Of a DNA stretch of 64,000 bases, positions 38,504-49,080 are shown one piece after another. The notes under the pieces were generated by a model that saw only the letters and a program-made list of their open reading frames with translations, had not been told where the DNA came from and ran no database searches. The stretch is from Mesaphorura yosii (taxonomy: Eukaryota > Arthropoda > Collembola > Poduromorpha > Tullbergiidae): contig WIXG01000058.1 of the NCBI GenBank assembly GCA_009869945.1, positions 227,960 to 291,959 on the forward strand. Direction: 5' to 3'. Positions within the stretch are counted from its first letter, which is position 1. Each line of letters opens with the position of its first letter. A program made the position numbers and the translations under genes.

Positions 38504-39838
38504 GGTTTCTAAACGAGTAATAATGGATTAGGTAAGTGTCAGCGTAATCAGGTAATCAGCACACCGCTCCTTACGATTACTAAAAACGACTTACAAGTAT
38601 TGGATAAAGTCTCCAGGAAACTGTCAGCAATTAAGAATAGTCGGGATTCTCGTTGAATGCCGTGCCGGTGCACATATTAAACACCAAAATAAACAAAATT
38701 ATTTCTTCTTCATTACGTGCTTAATGTAAATTCACATCAAATAATAGCGTCAAATCAAATCAGTCACTGAATTCTTTTCGTATTCACATTAGGACGCATT
38801 GTAAATAAAGTGCGCACAATATTTTTGTTTTGAATGCTGGTTTCTAAACCTTCAATTTTTACCACCTCAAAAATACGCCAGACAAGAATTTTACTACTTC
38901 ATTCATTCATTGTTGAATTGACTGTTATTTACAATTCGGTATCACAGTTCACAGTTGTAAATTCCTTTACTTTGCGACAACGACAACAAAAACACATGAC
39001 CATGAGCCCAATATTGTTATGCATGTTTTGAGAATTCATGAATTTATTTTATGCCTTCAAGCCAAGCAGGCGTATTGCAACTTGCTTCGCGAGCTCGTGG
39101 GATCCTTTGAATTTGCTCACGTATATTTGCAATGAATTAATTCTGTATAGCCAGCATTGAATTGCAATTGGGAGTAAAGCAGGACAAGTGGATAAATGCT
39201 GCAATAGCCAGGCAGTAACTAGATTTACGAGATTCGTTAAGGTGCGCATTGCGCTTGTTCATCTTTTAATCTGTAATAAAGTAATAACCGTACCCGTAAG
39301 AGCGATTTTGCAATATAAAGTTCTTCTCGTTCGTCTTTTGTGCACATTGCAAAAAAGTGCAAGTGCAAGTTATTGGCGCAAGAATATTTACGAAATCAGT
39401 CAAAATTGTAAGCAGTTTAACAAGATTCAAGATTATTGACAGGTCTGCAAATAAGTGCAATTCCAACTTCAGCTAAATTAGTTCTTCGTCCAAATTCTGC
39501 AGAGGAGCGAGCTCAACTCAATCGTCTGCTGCAATGGAATAGAATTCCAGCGTTTCAGCGACCCACTCTTCAAAAATTACTTCAACTTTGAAGTTGGTAA
39601 GTATCTCCTATTTACATTCTATCAGTTTATCACTGAATGTGATAAGTTCTCCGGATTTCCAACGTAGTTTCCTCAATATCACATTTAACTGGACAATTTC
39701 TCTCGTCCTTTTCAATTCAAGGTTATACTGCCTTTCGCCAGCTGTAACTATTCTAACCGCTGGCTCTCCAATCTTTGACTTCTCCCTGCTATTGGTGCTT
39801 TGAACTTCGACTAACCCAAAGAGCAATCCAGGCTTAAA
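38504..39838. other. Divergent intergenic/5' UTR region between TOR and UBE2J2
   Basis: About 1.3 kb lies between the two start codons. It should hold both promoters. Small unexplained frames lie on the minus strand (39249-39049, 66 codons, with AATAAA directly after its stop), but no family is recognised. Confidence 0.5.
39432..39596 (+). other. Probable 5' UTR exon of UBE2J2
   Basis: The sequence GAAGTTG is followed by GTAAGTATC, a strong donor at 39597. An AG at 39829-39830 lies ten bases before the UBE2J2 ATG and could be the acceptor. The left edge of this exon is not defined. It contains an open frame without ATG ending at 39591, which I do not call as a gene. Confidence 0.35.
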
Positions 39839-40952
39839 ATGGTGAATACAACCGCACTTTCTCGCCTACGTCAAGACTACCTGCGACTGAAGAAGGATCC
39901 AATTCCATACATTGTGGCGGAACCATTACCAAATAATATTCTTGAATGGTGAGATTCATCTAGATCGAATCTACATCAATTTTACGCTTGTTTGACGCAA
40001 CTAAACTTAATGAATATGAATTTCTCTGCAGGCATTACATTGTCCGAGGACCAGAATCTAGTCCGTACTTCGGTGGCATGTACCATGGAAAGCTTAAGTT
40101 TCCACCAGAGTTCCCATTCCGTACGCGCCACTTTTACCCACAAACATCGTCCAGTTAATGTTTCGTAATATTAATCTTAATGCGTAATTCATATCTTCAG
40201 GTCCCCCATCAATTTACATGATCACGCCGTCTGGCCGCTTTAAGACTAACACACGACTGTGCCTATCAATTTCGGATTTCCACCCGGATACCTGGAATCC
40301 TGCGTGGTAAGATATCAGCTTTCATGCATCGCATAGCTCATTACTCGAGCTCGTCAAATATGGTAGACTTCACTCCGATTAATAAAACGCGGTTGTTATT
40401 CTGTGATTCTTAGGTCTGTCGGAACTATTCTTACCGGTCTACTAAGCTTCATGGTAAGTTCTTATGCTTTAAGTTGAAACCTTGAGTTATTTGCAAGGTT
40501 TAATAATTCAGCTATTATACGCTTGATTGGTTTGTAGTTGGAAAGAAGCCCCACGTTGGGTTCGTTGGAGTCTTCAGATGCTGAGAAACGAAGTTTCGCC
40601 TTCAAGTCATTGGAGTTCAACCTCAAGGACAAGATTGTCCAAGAGTTGTTCCCTGACCTTTGCCAAGTAAGTCATGATGGCCAAAGAGCGCCATGAATCT
40701 CACCTTGTCAGTTCTTTAAACTTAATCCTGAATTCTCTCTTTGGTTGATCCTCTTAATAGGAAATGAAGAATACAATCACTGCTAGACAAGCTGCTGCTG
40801 CACTACAAACAAGTCCTCTACCAGCTATGGAGTTAAGCACAAGCCAATCTAGTTTCCAGTCAATAATGGCCACAGCAATTGTTGCGATCGGATTTGCAGC
40901 ATTCGCATTTTCAGTCAAATATGTTCTTCGATCTATTGCCTATGATGAATGA
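39839..40952 (+). CDS. Ubiquitin-conjugating enzyme E2 J2 (Ubc6 class)
   Basis: Tail-anchored ER E2 that passes ubiquitin to ERAD ligases. Six exons in phase: 39839-39948, 40032-40120, 40201-40306, 40414-40453, 40538-40666 and 40761-40952, giving 221 residues. The catalytic Cys is about residue 87 in [19 protein letters not shown]. The [10 protein letters not shown] segment after it is typical of the UBE2J class and replaces the usual HPN context. The C-terminus has a single hydrophobic helix (about 191-212) followed by a short charged tail, fitting a tail anchor. It is somewhat shorter than human UBE2J2 (259) because the linker before the anchor is short. It lies divergent to TOR and upstream of ICMT on the same strand. 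Confidence 0.93.
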
Positions 40953-41228
40953 GGTCTGTACTGATTAGCATTTGGAAAAACGTATACCTATTCATATGCA
41001 CTAATTAAATTCTATAATGTTATAGCACATTAAATTGATTAAACGATAAGCTCAGTCGGACAACTAAATTATAAATAACGATAACGTGCAATAAGAATCT
41101 TGTTACTTTCAGTGTTCATTATTCTCCTTTTCCAGTATTCAATTTTAGCCCTGCTCCTCCCAGAAATTGTAACTCCAGTTCTCAAATCCTGGCCCTCTTC
41201 ACCTCTGAGCGGTTGGGACTCAGGATCG

Positions 41229-41248
41229 CACAAGGCTGCCGCCTTGTG
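41229..41248. repeat. Perfect 8-bp GC-rich hairpin
   Basis: CACAAGGC (41229-41236), loop TGCC, then GCCTTGTG (41241-41248). It is followed by an AT-rich run. Confidence 0.8.
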
Positions 41249-41309
41249 AGATAGATTTATTACAAGCCTTCAGATTTTTGAATATTTGAGAATGGTCTAC
41301 GAGGCCTCG

Positions 41310-41335
41310 AATAGTACGAATGGTCTCGTACTATT
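41310..41335. repeat. Perfect 10-bp hairpin
   Basis: AATAGTACGA (41310-41319), a six-base loop, then TCGTACTATT (41326-41335). The palindrome GAGGCCTC lies immediately before it (41301-41308). GAATGGTCT occurs at 41290 and again at 41318, a direct repeat 28 bases apart that spans the hairpin. Confidence 0.85.
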
Positions 41336-41711
41336 ACCACTATTAATTTTGTGGGGTTTATATCTGTGTTACAGTTTATTATCATGAAATTACGAATAAA
41401 CGCATAGAATTCACATTCATTCATTCAATGAAAATTCGTTTGATCATGACTTTATATATGTCTTCATGACATGAATCGAAATGAGTTGTCTCAAATTGCA
41501 AGGGCAATATTCGAGCACGAAGAAACCGGCGCGGCGGGCCATAAACTTTATTCACATTTCTCACCCTTGTTAGAAGAATATTACAGATTGTTTATTCAAT
41601 TAAAATTCACACAAAAATAATTGTTATTTTGGTGTTGTTACTTGTTCGCTGTTGTTTATCTAGACTAGTTCAATTTATTAATTAATTTATGCGCACATTA
41701 GAAGATCCATC

Positions 41712-42901
41712 ATGCATGTGTACGGGCAGGTCAGTTTGTGTGGATTCCTGATTGGTATTGGGCTGCCACAATACTTCGATCGTATTCACAATGCAGAACT
41801 CGAACTTAATGAGTCTCTTTTTGATGACTTTGACACGTCAAAAGTTCACGAGATCATCCGAGTTACTAATTTTAGCAGTATAATTTATTTCATCACGTTT
41901 GTGGCATTCTCATTATGGATTATTCTGCAAGTATTTCACCATTCCAAGCAGTTTTTGCATGAGTCGATTCAGGTAAGCATCAAATTAGTGATTCATTTTC
42001 GTGTGATGTAATTGGAGTTAGATGTGATTCGTGGTTTATCAGGTTTTCATGATCGCAGCCCTTCTTGGGTCCATTTTCTCAATTGGGCTGATTAGAGCTT
42101 TACTGTCTTATCAAATCAGAAGTTGGCAAGACAGACCTTTCAGCATTTACATGTGCGTACTGGCCGGATTTCATTTCACAGAATTCTTCTTCACGTCCAT
42201 CACGAATCCAGCAAACTTGGACCTCGATTCATTTGTACTCAATCATAGCACCGCTTACACAATGGCAGCGGTTCTTAGCTGGCTTGAATACGGTTTGGAG
42301 ACTTATTACTTCCATCGTAAGCTGAATAACTAACTCTTTATTGTCTTTGTCGCCCTTGATGTGTGCCTTTCCTTATCCATCCGCCATTTCTGAATTTAGG
42401 AATGAAGACATGCCATACTTTAGTCATGATCGGACTCGTGCTCTGTGTGGGCGGTGAAGTGATTAGGAAGCTTGCAATGCTGACTGCCAGTAGTAATTTC
42501 AGTCATATTGTGCAATCAGAGAAGATGGCAGGCCATGAGCTAGTGACATGCGGGGTTTACAAGTGGTGTCGACATCCTTCATATGCTGGGTGGTTCATTT
42601 GGTCACTTGGAACTCAGGTAAGAGTAAAACCCTGTAAAACGCCCGACTAAATGATACACGATCAGCACGCACTTAAGGCTTTCTTGTACTCATGCAGATT
42701 CTACTATTAAATCCAATTTGTTTCATCTCCTACGCGTGGGCATCATGGAAATTCTTTTACCATCGGATACAATATGAGGAAGCCACGTTGATAATGTTCT
42801 TTGGAAGTGAATACACGGAATATCAGAAGAAAACTACGTTCACTGGAGTTCCGTTTGTGTCGGGATACCACCCAACCTCAATACCCGAGAAAAATGACTG
42901 A
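41712..42901 (+). CDS. Protein-S-isoprenylcysteine O-methyltransferase (ICMT/Ste14)
   Basis: ER integral membrane enzyme that methylates the C-terminal prenylated Cys of CaaX proteins such as Ras, Rho and lamins, using S-adenosylmethionine. Four exons join in phase: 41712-41972, 42043-42316, 42400-42617 and 42698-42901, giving 318 residues, slightly longer than human ICMT (284). Several hydrophobic helices precede the conserved catalytic C-terminus. Family motifs are LDLDSFVLNHS, GVYKWCRHPSYAGWF (SAM-binding RHPxYxGW), NPICFISYAW and FGSEYTEYQKK with the conserved EE before it. The ATG at 41712 is the first in the frame with homology following. Confidence 0.95.
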
Positions 42902-43019
42902 ACGCTAGTTTCAAAAACGTAATTTTCAAGTTGTTTCCATTTTGATCTCACATATTAACTTAGTTTATGTAGCTACCTTGCTCTGATGTTTCTTATGTAC
43001 TAATTTCGTTGACACGCCC

Positions 43020-43025
43020 AATAAA
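43020..43025 (+). terminator. ICMT polyadenylation signal AATAAA
   Basis: Canonical hexamer about 120 bases after the ICMT stop codon. Confidence 0.65.
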
Positions 43026-46000
43026 TGTCAAAATTGTTACGCAAAAATGGTCAATCCATGCCCATGCACAGTTTCAGCTTCATCCTGAAAACTCTGGAAC
43101 ACACTAACTAGATGGGAGTTTGCAAACTACAAGAGAGTTAGGACTTTTGAGGCAGCCGTGGGCCCGGACTTGCTTGGAGTCGATAGTCGATGCGTATTTG
43201 GAACGAATGGCTTAAACAAAAGCTATTATTTTGCGGTTAAGATTTTGGAATGAGAATTTAGAGAAAAGGGTACTGTCACTGTCACGTCGGCATCCATAAC
43301 CAAGGCTCATTCATTTTCATTATGTCGTTGCGTTCCTAACTGAAGGAATCTTTCAGCCGTCGCCCGCCACTGCGTGCAGGGTCTCGTGTTTTTACTTTTT
43401 AAGGACTGATAGTGTATTGTAGTAGAACATTTTTCTGTCGACAAGCCCAACTTGGTTAACACGTGTAAGAAAATGATTTTTCTTGCACTCTGTAATGTTG
43501 TCATTCTTTTATCTTAATGAGCTGCACAAAATAAGACCGAGGACCAAGACGGAGACTCCGTCCGAGGGTGCCGTGCATTCTGTATCCTCGCCTAAGCTGC
43601 ATTTCAGTTTCAGCGTGAGGAGACGAGGTTTAGAATTTATGATGAACCCTCCGATCTCATTAGTAATTGGAGAAGGCAGAATAATAATAAATCCGTTTGC
43701 ATGGGAAAAATCTAAAAGCCGTTCTCGTCTTCGCCTTGCGACCGTCTTCTCCGGCATTCACATTCGTGCCTGCCTAATGCCTTGTTCACGCATTCATTGT
43801 TATTGTACTCATTCTTCTTTTGTTCGGACAAACACAGTGCATTTCGTGAATATTTGTGGCGTCCGTCGACTATTTCTCTTTCTCCTGTTCTCACGTCTCA
43901 TGTTTTGATCTTTCTTAATAATTCATCGGCATTTATAAGTCATGGAATGCCATATTCTGAATGAATGATTGTTTGAATGAATTTGCCGAATTTTTGTTCA
44001 ATGTCCAAGTAGATACCTCTCAGAATGTCACAACCTTTCTCGGCTCGGAAACTGACGTTCGATTCTGTTTATTGAGTCATTTCGGTCTGACCATCTTTAC
44101 TTTACGTATTACGATCTCAATGAAGCCGGCTTTTCGCCCGGTGTTGAGCCGTGGGCATTCATGAAGATAAATAAATACGCTAATGCAGTATAATGTAATC
44201 ATCATGCTTTCAGGAGTCCGTAGCATTCAACTGGGTTGTATGTTTTTCTTGTGTAATGTTAATTCACTCTATTCGCCTTAGCCATTGCCTATTGTCTCTT
44301 GCCTTATTCCCTACGCTGTCAGTAAACTCGGTGTGACTAATGGATCACGTCGAGGCTTGGCGAAGAGTACGAGGTTAATTTATGGTCTATTATTGTTTTG
44401 AATTTGAAAAGATAATTGAATTTCTTCACTTACCCACTTCCGTCCCGGCCGGCAGCGCGAACGTGAACACGAAGCGAAAGCCATCAAGCCACCAAATCGT
44501 AATACGTAGACGCGGCTTGTAAAAAGAAGGATGTGATTTTAAACAAGAATAAATTGACTGAAGAAATCTAATACGTTTGAATGCTTGAGATTCTTTGCGG
44601 ATTGCTCTTTGTACTCGAGATTCGACGCTCGCTTTGAGCTTTTCGCGTAGTGGTGATGAGGATAATTATTGGCAAGCACACCAATCCAAGCCACAACTGA
44701 CAACTACGAACTACGCACCACGCGCTATTTCTAATACAATAGCGGCAGAGATCCACATCGCCTTGCCTCGACATCAGCAACTGGCGTTCACAATAACTCA
44801 ACTCGCTCGCCGAAGACTGAGTAGATTTAGTGCTCAAGCGGATTTGGCTTGGGTTGGCTTGGCTCAGAATTCACAACTCAACTCCGAGAAAAATGTGAAA
44901 TGCAAAATGCTTGTAGCTTGTGTACAACATCGATCAATTTGATGACTTTTTTTAGTTCGCTGATCAGGCATCGGAAAATTCAAGAACAACTGTGAAGAAG
45001 TGAAGTGCATTCATGCTTCTTTCTGCGGCGTGCTCCCTCGCTGTATTCATTCTCTGAATGCAATGCAAAGCAGAGCAAAACGAGAGAACGCGACGAGGCC
45101 TGGAATTTCTGGTGACAAGTGACAAAAGACAAGATCTGAAATATGTTTGACTTGTCTCGATCTCGCTTGTCGGTGAAAACGCAGAGCTGAGAAGACTACG
45201 ATGTGAAGTGACGCCCAATCACTCGATCATCACAATAATTATTCTGTGGACCATAATTGCTGAATGTGGTGTTGCACGTTAAAAAAGAGACAAGGCAGAC
45301 AAGGCCAGGCAAGACAGTCAGGACTTGATGATTGAGCCAGCCATGTTGTAAATCCAAATCTTCGAGCTGCCAGCCAGGCAGATCCGGGTCTTTCTTCTTT
45401 ATGGTTTCGCAATAACACCGACACCGACCATAAACACTCCCAACCACAATTCACTAGAGAATTAATTAGCAATTTGCTCCCTGTCGCTGTCGCTGTCGCC
45501 GTCGTCGCTTTTCGGGTGCTTTTCTCCTTCATCGTATAAATAGCAAACGAAGCACAGAAATTTAATGTTCGCATAAAAGTTTCTGCAAGTGGACCGTTTA
45601 TTTTCTGAATGCCAGTCAGTGAAGTCGTAATAATGTAGCTCTTGGCACAAAAAGCTACGAAGGCCCGAAAGCGGACCCATAAACGTCAACTCTCGCTAAA
45701 CTTATAAACATGATAAAAGTCAGCGTAAATCTCGGCACAAGTAAGAGACAAACAAATAGCAACGACTGGCATAACAGTTAAAATACGGCAAACTGCTCGA
45801 TACGGTTCGTATACTTTCTAAATTTGAAAAGAAGCTCAGCAAATCTTCTAATGATGAGATTTCTGTTCTCTTTGACGTGCTACATCCGATTCACTTGTAA
45901 CGTAGCTGTTCTAGCAAGAATCCCGATCGCATGCGTGTTCAGAAGTGTTTTGTAAGATTGAGGAAACTAAGCATCAGTAAGAATGTTCTAAAATTCTAAT

Positions 46001-47929
46001 TTTAAGAATTTGCGACTTATTTGCTGTTTTTGCGTCTCGGTTGACTGGTTTCATTGCTTTTGGGAAATACATCAGATCGAAAAGTCTACCAGCGCCAGCA
46101 TGTGGCACGCTTGCTTTGTCGACCAGATGATGGATGAAAGGAATTCGGAATTCGCCAATCTGGCGTGCGTGCGTGTGATGAGTCACAATTTGATCTTGGA
46201 CCTTTTGTTCTTCGCCAAACATCGATACTACAAGGCAAATTATTGTCACAGCTTGCAGGGTAGTTACGTCAAAAGAGGTACTTTGAGAACCCTGACATGA
46301 AATGAAATGAAACTCAATCCTCTCGTGAGGCAAAACTCGCAACAGGCAGAGAGAAGAAAGTCTAAGTCATAATCAGTTATCAAATAAAGCTTGCAGGCGG
46401 GATAGACGCAGCCATACGCGTAGCGCAGTCAGTCGCAGTCACTGGAAAAAGGGGAGCTCGTCTGCCCGCCCGCGCCCGGTCGACTCGACTCCGTGTCCGT
46501 GTCGCGTCTCCTCCGTACGGGTAAGGGCGAGGCGAAGGCGAAGAATTCATTACCAGTGAAGCGGTGAAAAGTATTTGGCGTGACGAAGATGAGATGGGAT
46601 GGGATGAAACGTTTGTTTGAATGCACAAGCACCGTGAACGAGTTTTGAGGAGCCCAAATTGAATTCTCTTGCATAGAAATTAAATGAGAGTGAGTCAAAA
46701 TATCCAACATCCCAGAAGCTAAGCTAGCGAAATATAACTTATTGGAAAGATTATAAAATCTGTAATAATAATTCCCCCTGTATTCTTTATTGTCCCCCCT
46801 TTCCTTTGTATTTACATCAGCCGATGATTTTGTTAGGGTGTTGTCACTGGATGACTTTTTAGGGTGTATTAATTCCAACATTCTAATGTATAAAATTCTA
46901 ACAAAATCATTGAGCGACAACGCATTCAAATGCTCAGAAGCGTCTTTGATCATAACAAGCAACCCGTGAAACTGGCATCTGTTGAGTGAGTACTATTTCT
47001 TAGAGTATATATTTAGCAGTTGTATTTTACCAATTTTAGATTTTTAGCAGTGAGTAAGCAGTGACTGCGCAATGTGTTTGTGCCGAACAGCTAGTACTTT
47101 AAAATACTTGCATGATATACTGGAGTGCTTTCAGCGTGAGATTCCGTTTATTATTTTTCTTTTCCTCAAAAGTAACACGTAAGCTAATGGTAGTTCGCCT
47201 ATAGTTGGGAATGGTATTGTTCTTTGTTAAGTAACGTGCATGTGAGGCTAATTTTGAATAAAACTTCAGTTTTAATACGAATATCAATTTTAGGATTCCA
47301 TTGCTTGAAAGGGATCGCTCGTTTTAGTAGTTTCGATGAATATCTTGGAATGGAGATTGAGTAATGACAATTTTTGACAAAGGAAGCATTTCTTTAATTA
47401 GTAACATTTTTGTCCCGTGATCTTTTGACTCGACTTCGACTCACTCCTGTCAGTCGAGCCACTTGGTGAATTCAATCCAGCCAAAGCAACCCCTTTTCCT
47501 ATTGCTCGCTATTCCTCTTGAAATTCAATGCGCAGCGCAGTAAAAGACAAGAAGATGATCATGTGTTCTTACGCGTTTCGACAATGTTGAAAAGTTGAAA
47601 TGTGCAACAGCCTCCTCGCATTTTTGTGCGGATGATGAAGACATAGACCCAAGACGAAGCCAAATATAGAAAAAATTGTCTCACAACACAAGTGTTCTCG
47701 TAAAAAATGGAGTCAGTAGGCCGGAGAACGACAACATGTAATTAATTACGCACGGCAACCATCTTTTGTCATGTCAAGTCATCTTTCTCAAGTTTCTTCT
47801 TTGTTTTATTCAAAAATCAACAATGAAATCTGCATACGTCTTAAATTACATCTTCATCTGTAAAAAGAATTGCCACTGGCGGAAAACTTTCACACGTCCG
47901 TACAAATAAGTACAATAATTCTCAAAATC

Positions 47930-47935
47930 TTTATT
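47930..47935 (-). terminator. twist polyadenylation signal AATAAA
   Basis: Canonical hexamer on the minus strand about 85 bases downstream of the twist stop codon. Confidence 0.65.
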
Positions 47936-48019
47936 GGCATCGAACAATCAAGGCACAAAAATAAGGATATTTGGCCGTCGTAGTTGGATGTTTGCTGAAG
48001 TTTGCGTCAGTTAACTGGA

Positions 48020-49080
48020 TCATTGTTGCTGTCCCCAAGCTCCTTCCATCCGCCAAACGCTGAATGCATAGGACAGCCGTTCGTGGGCGAGAAACGTCGA
48101 ACTATTTAAGGGCTGCTCTTCTTGTTCAGATTCTAGAACCTGCAAACAGGCAAAATTTTTAATTCTATCGTCCACTCCACTGTAAACACAACGACATCCA
48201 ACAACTACTGTTGATACTTTGTTAATGGATTTCAGTTGTGATTTTCTATCGGCGTTTCCTCCCGCTAATCAAAATGCCAAATATTATTACCTGACAGAGG
48301 AAGTCGATGTATCGCGATGCCAGCTTGAGCGTCTGGATCTTGGAAAGTTTATCGGAAGGTAAGGTTGGAATAATTTTGCGCAGTGACGCAAATGCTTCGT
48401 TGAGGCTCTGCGTGCGCTGTCGCTCTCGTACGTTCGCCATCACTCGCTGTTCTCCAAGTGAGACCCGTATATGGCGAAGCAGATCATAAATTTGTAGAAA
48501 ATGAGGACCAAATGAGCTTAACATTTTCGAAAAATTGTCTCCCGCAACTCAATTAGTTTGATTTTCAACCTGAACAAGTAAAAGAACTCACCTGATTCTG
48601 AATCTCCTCAAAGGAACACTTCCGGATGACATTTTCTCCATTGTGCGCCTGACTCACTTTCTTCTTGCCACCCTTCTTGATTCTTTTGCTCGTGGAACTG
48701 ACGCCCGTGATCGCACTATTGTTCTTGTACACACTCTGGGAATTTGGGAACTGATTTTGATCGGATTCACTCACAAATTCACGTGGACTGTCTCCTGCAT
48801 TGCTCACTGCACAAAGAGTCAACGTATTATTGTTGTTGTTGGTCGGACACGTTGAATCGTCGGAGTAATTCGATTCTGTGTAATACTCGTAAGAGGAAGA
48901 ATGACGATCAGGTGATACGCGTTCTGGCTTGACAATGTAATTGTAATTGTTGCCGGTCGTGTCTCGCACTACGTCCACCATACTGTCGGAGGTCAACAAA
49001 GCCGAATTCACCGAATGCGAATTCGGATCCGGGAGGTGCTGAAGTTGATGCTGATGCTGGGGTGAGGAGAACTCCGTCAT
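48020..49080 (-). CDS. Twist bHLH transcription factor
   Basis: Mesoderm and neural-crest-type E-box regulator. Three coding exons in phase: 49080-48592 (163 codons), 48446-48291 (52 codons) and 48139-48020 (39 codons plus TGA), giving 254 residues. The N-terminus is Gln/Ser/Asn-rich with a basic patch [10 protein letters not shown]. The bHLH starts exactly at exon 2 ([39 protein letters not shown]). Exon 3 carries the Twist-specific WR motif, [19 protein letters not shown], near the C-terminus. Donors are CAG-GTGAGT and CAG-GTAATA; acceptors are GAACAG and TTTGCAG. Vertebrate TWIST1 has no intron inside the coding region, so the split at the basic region is notable. Reading through donor 2 would give a short tail without the WR motif. 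Confidence 0.96.

Larger units (their letters stand above)
40953..41711. other. UBE2J2-ICMT intergenic region with structured DNA
   Basis: It begins with the UBE2J2 3' UTR; candidate ATTAAA signals are at 41004-41009 and 41029-41034. Two perfect hairpins occupy 41229-41335 (listed separately). The remainder is AT-rich leader sequence of ICMT. No coding frame is supported. Confidence 0.6.
42902..48019. other. Non-coding stretch between ICMT and twist
   Basis: About 5.1 kb starting with the ICMT 3' UTR and ending with the twist 3' UTR. The longest frame (46962-46429 minus, 177 codons) has no family resemblance, and its length is about what chance would give once in a window this size. I see no RNA gene or mobile element. 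Confidence 0.6.

Noticed and set aside
46429-46962. 177-codon minus-strand open frame
   Set aside because: No family resemblance, domain or splice context. At this base composition one chance frame of this length is expected in a 64-kb window.
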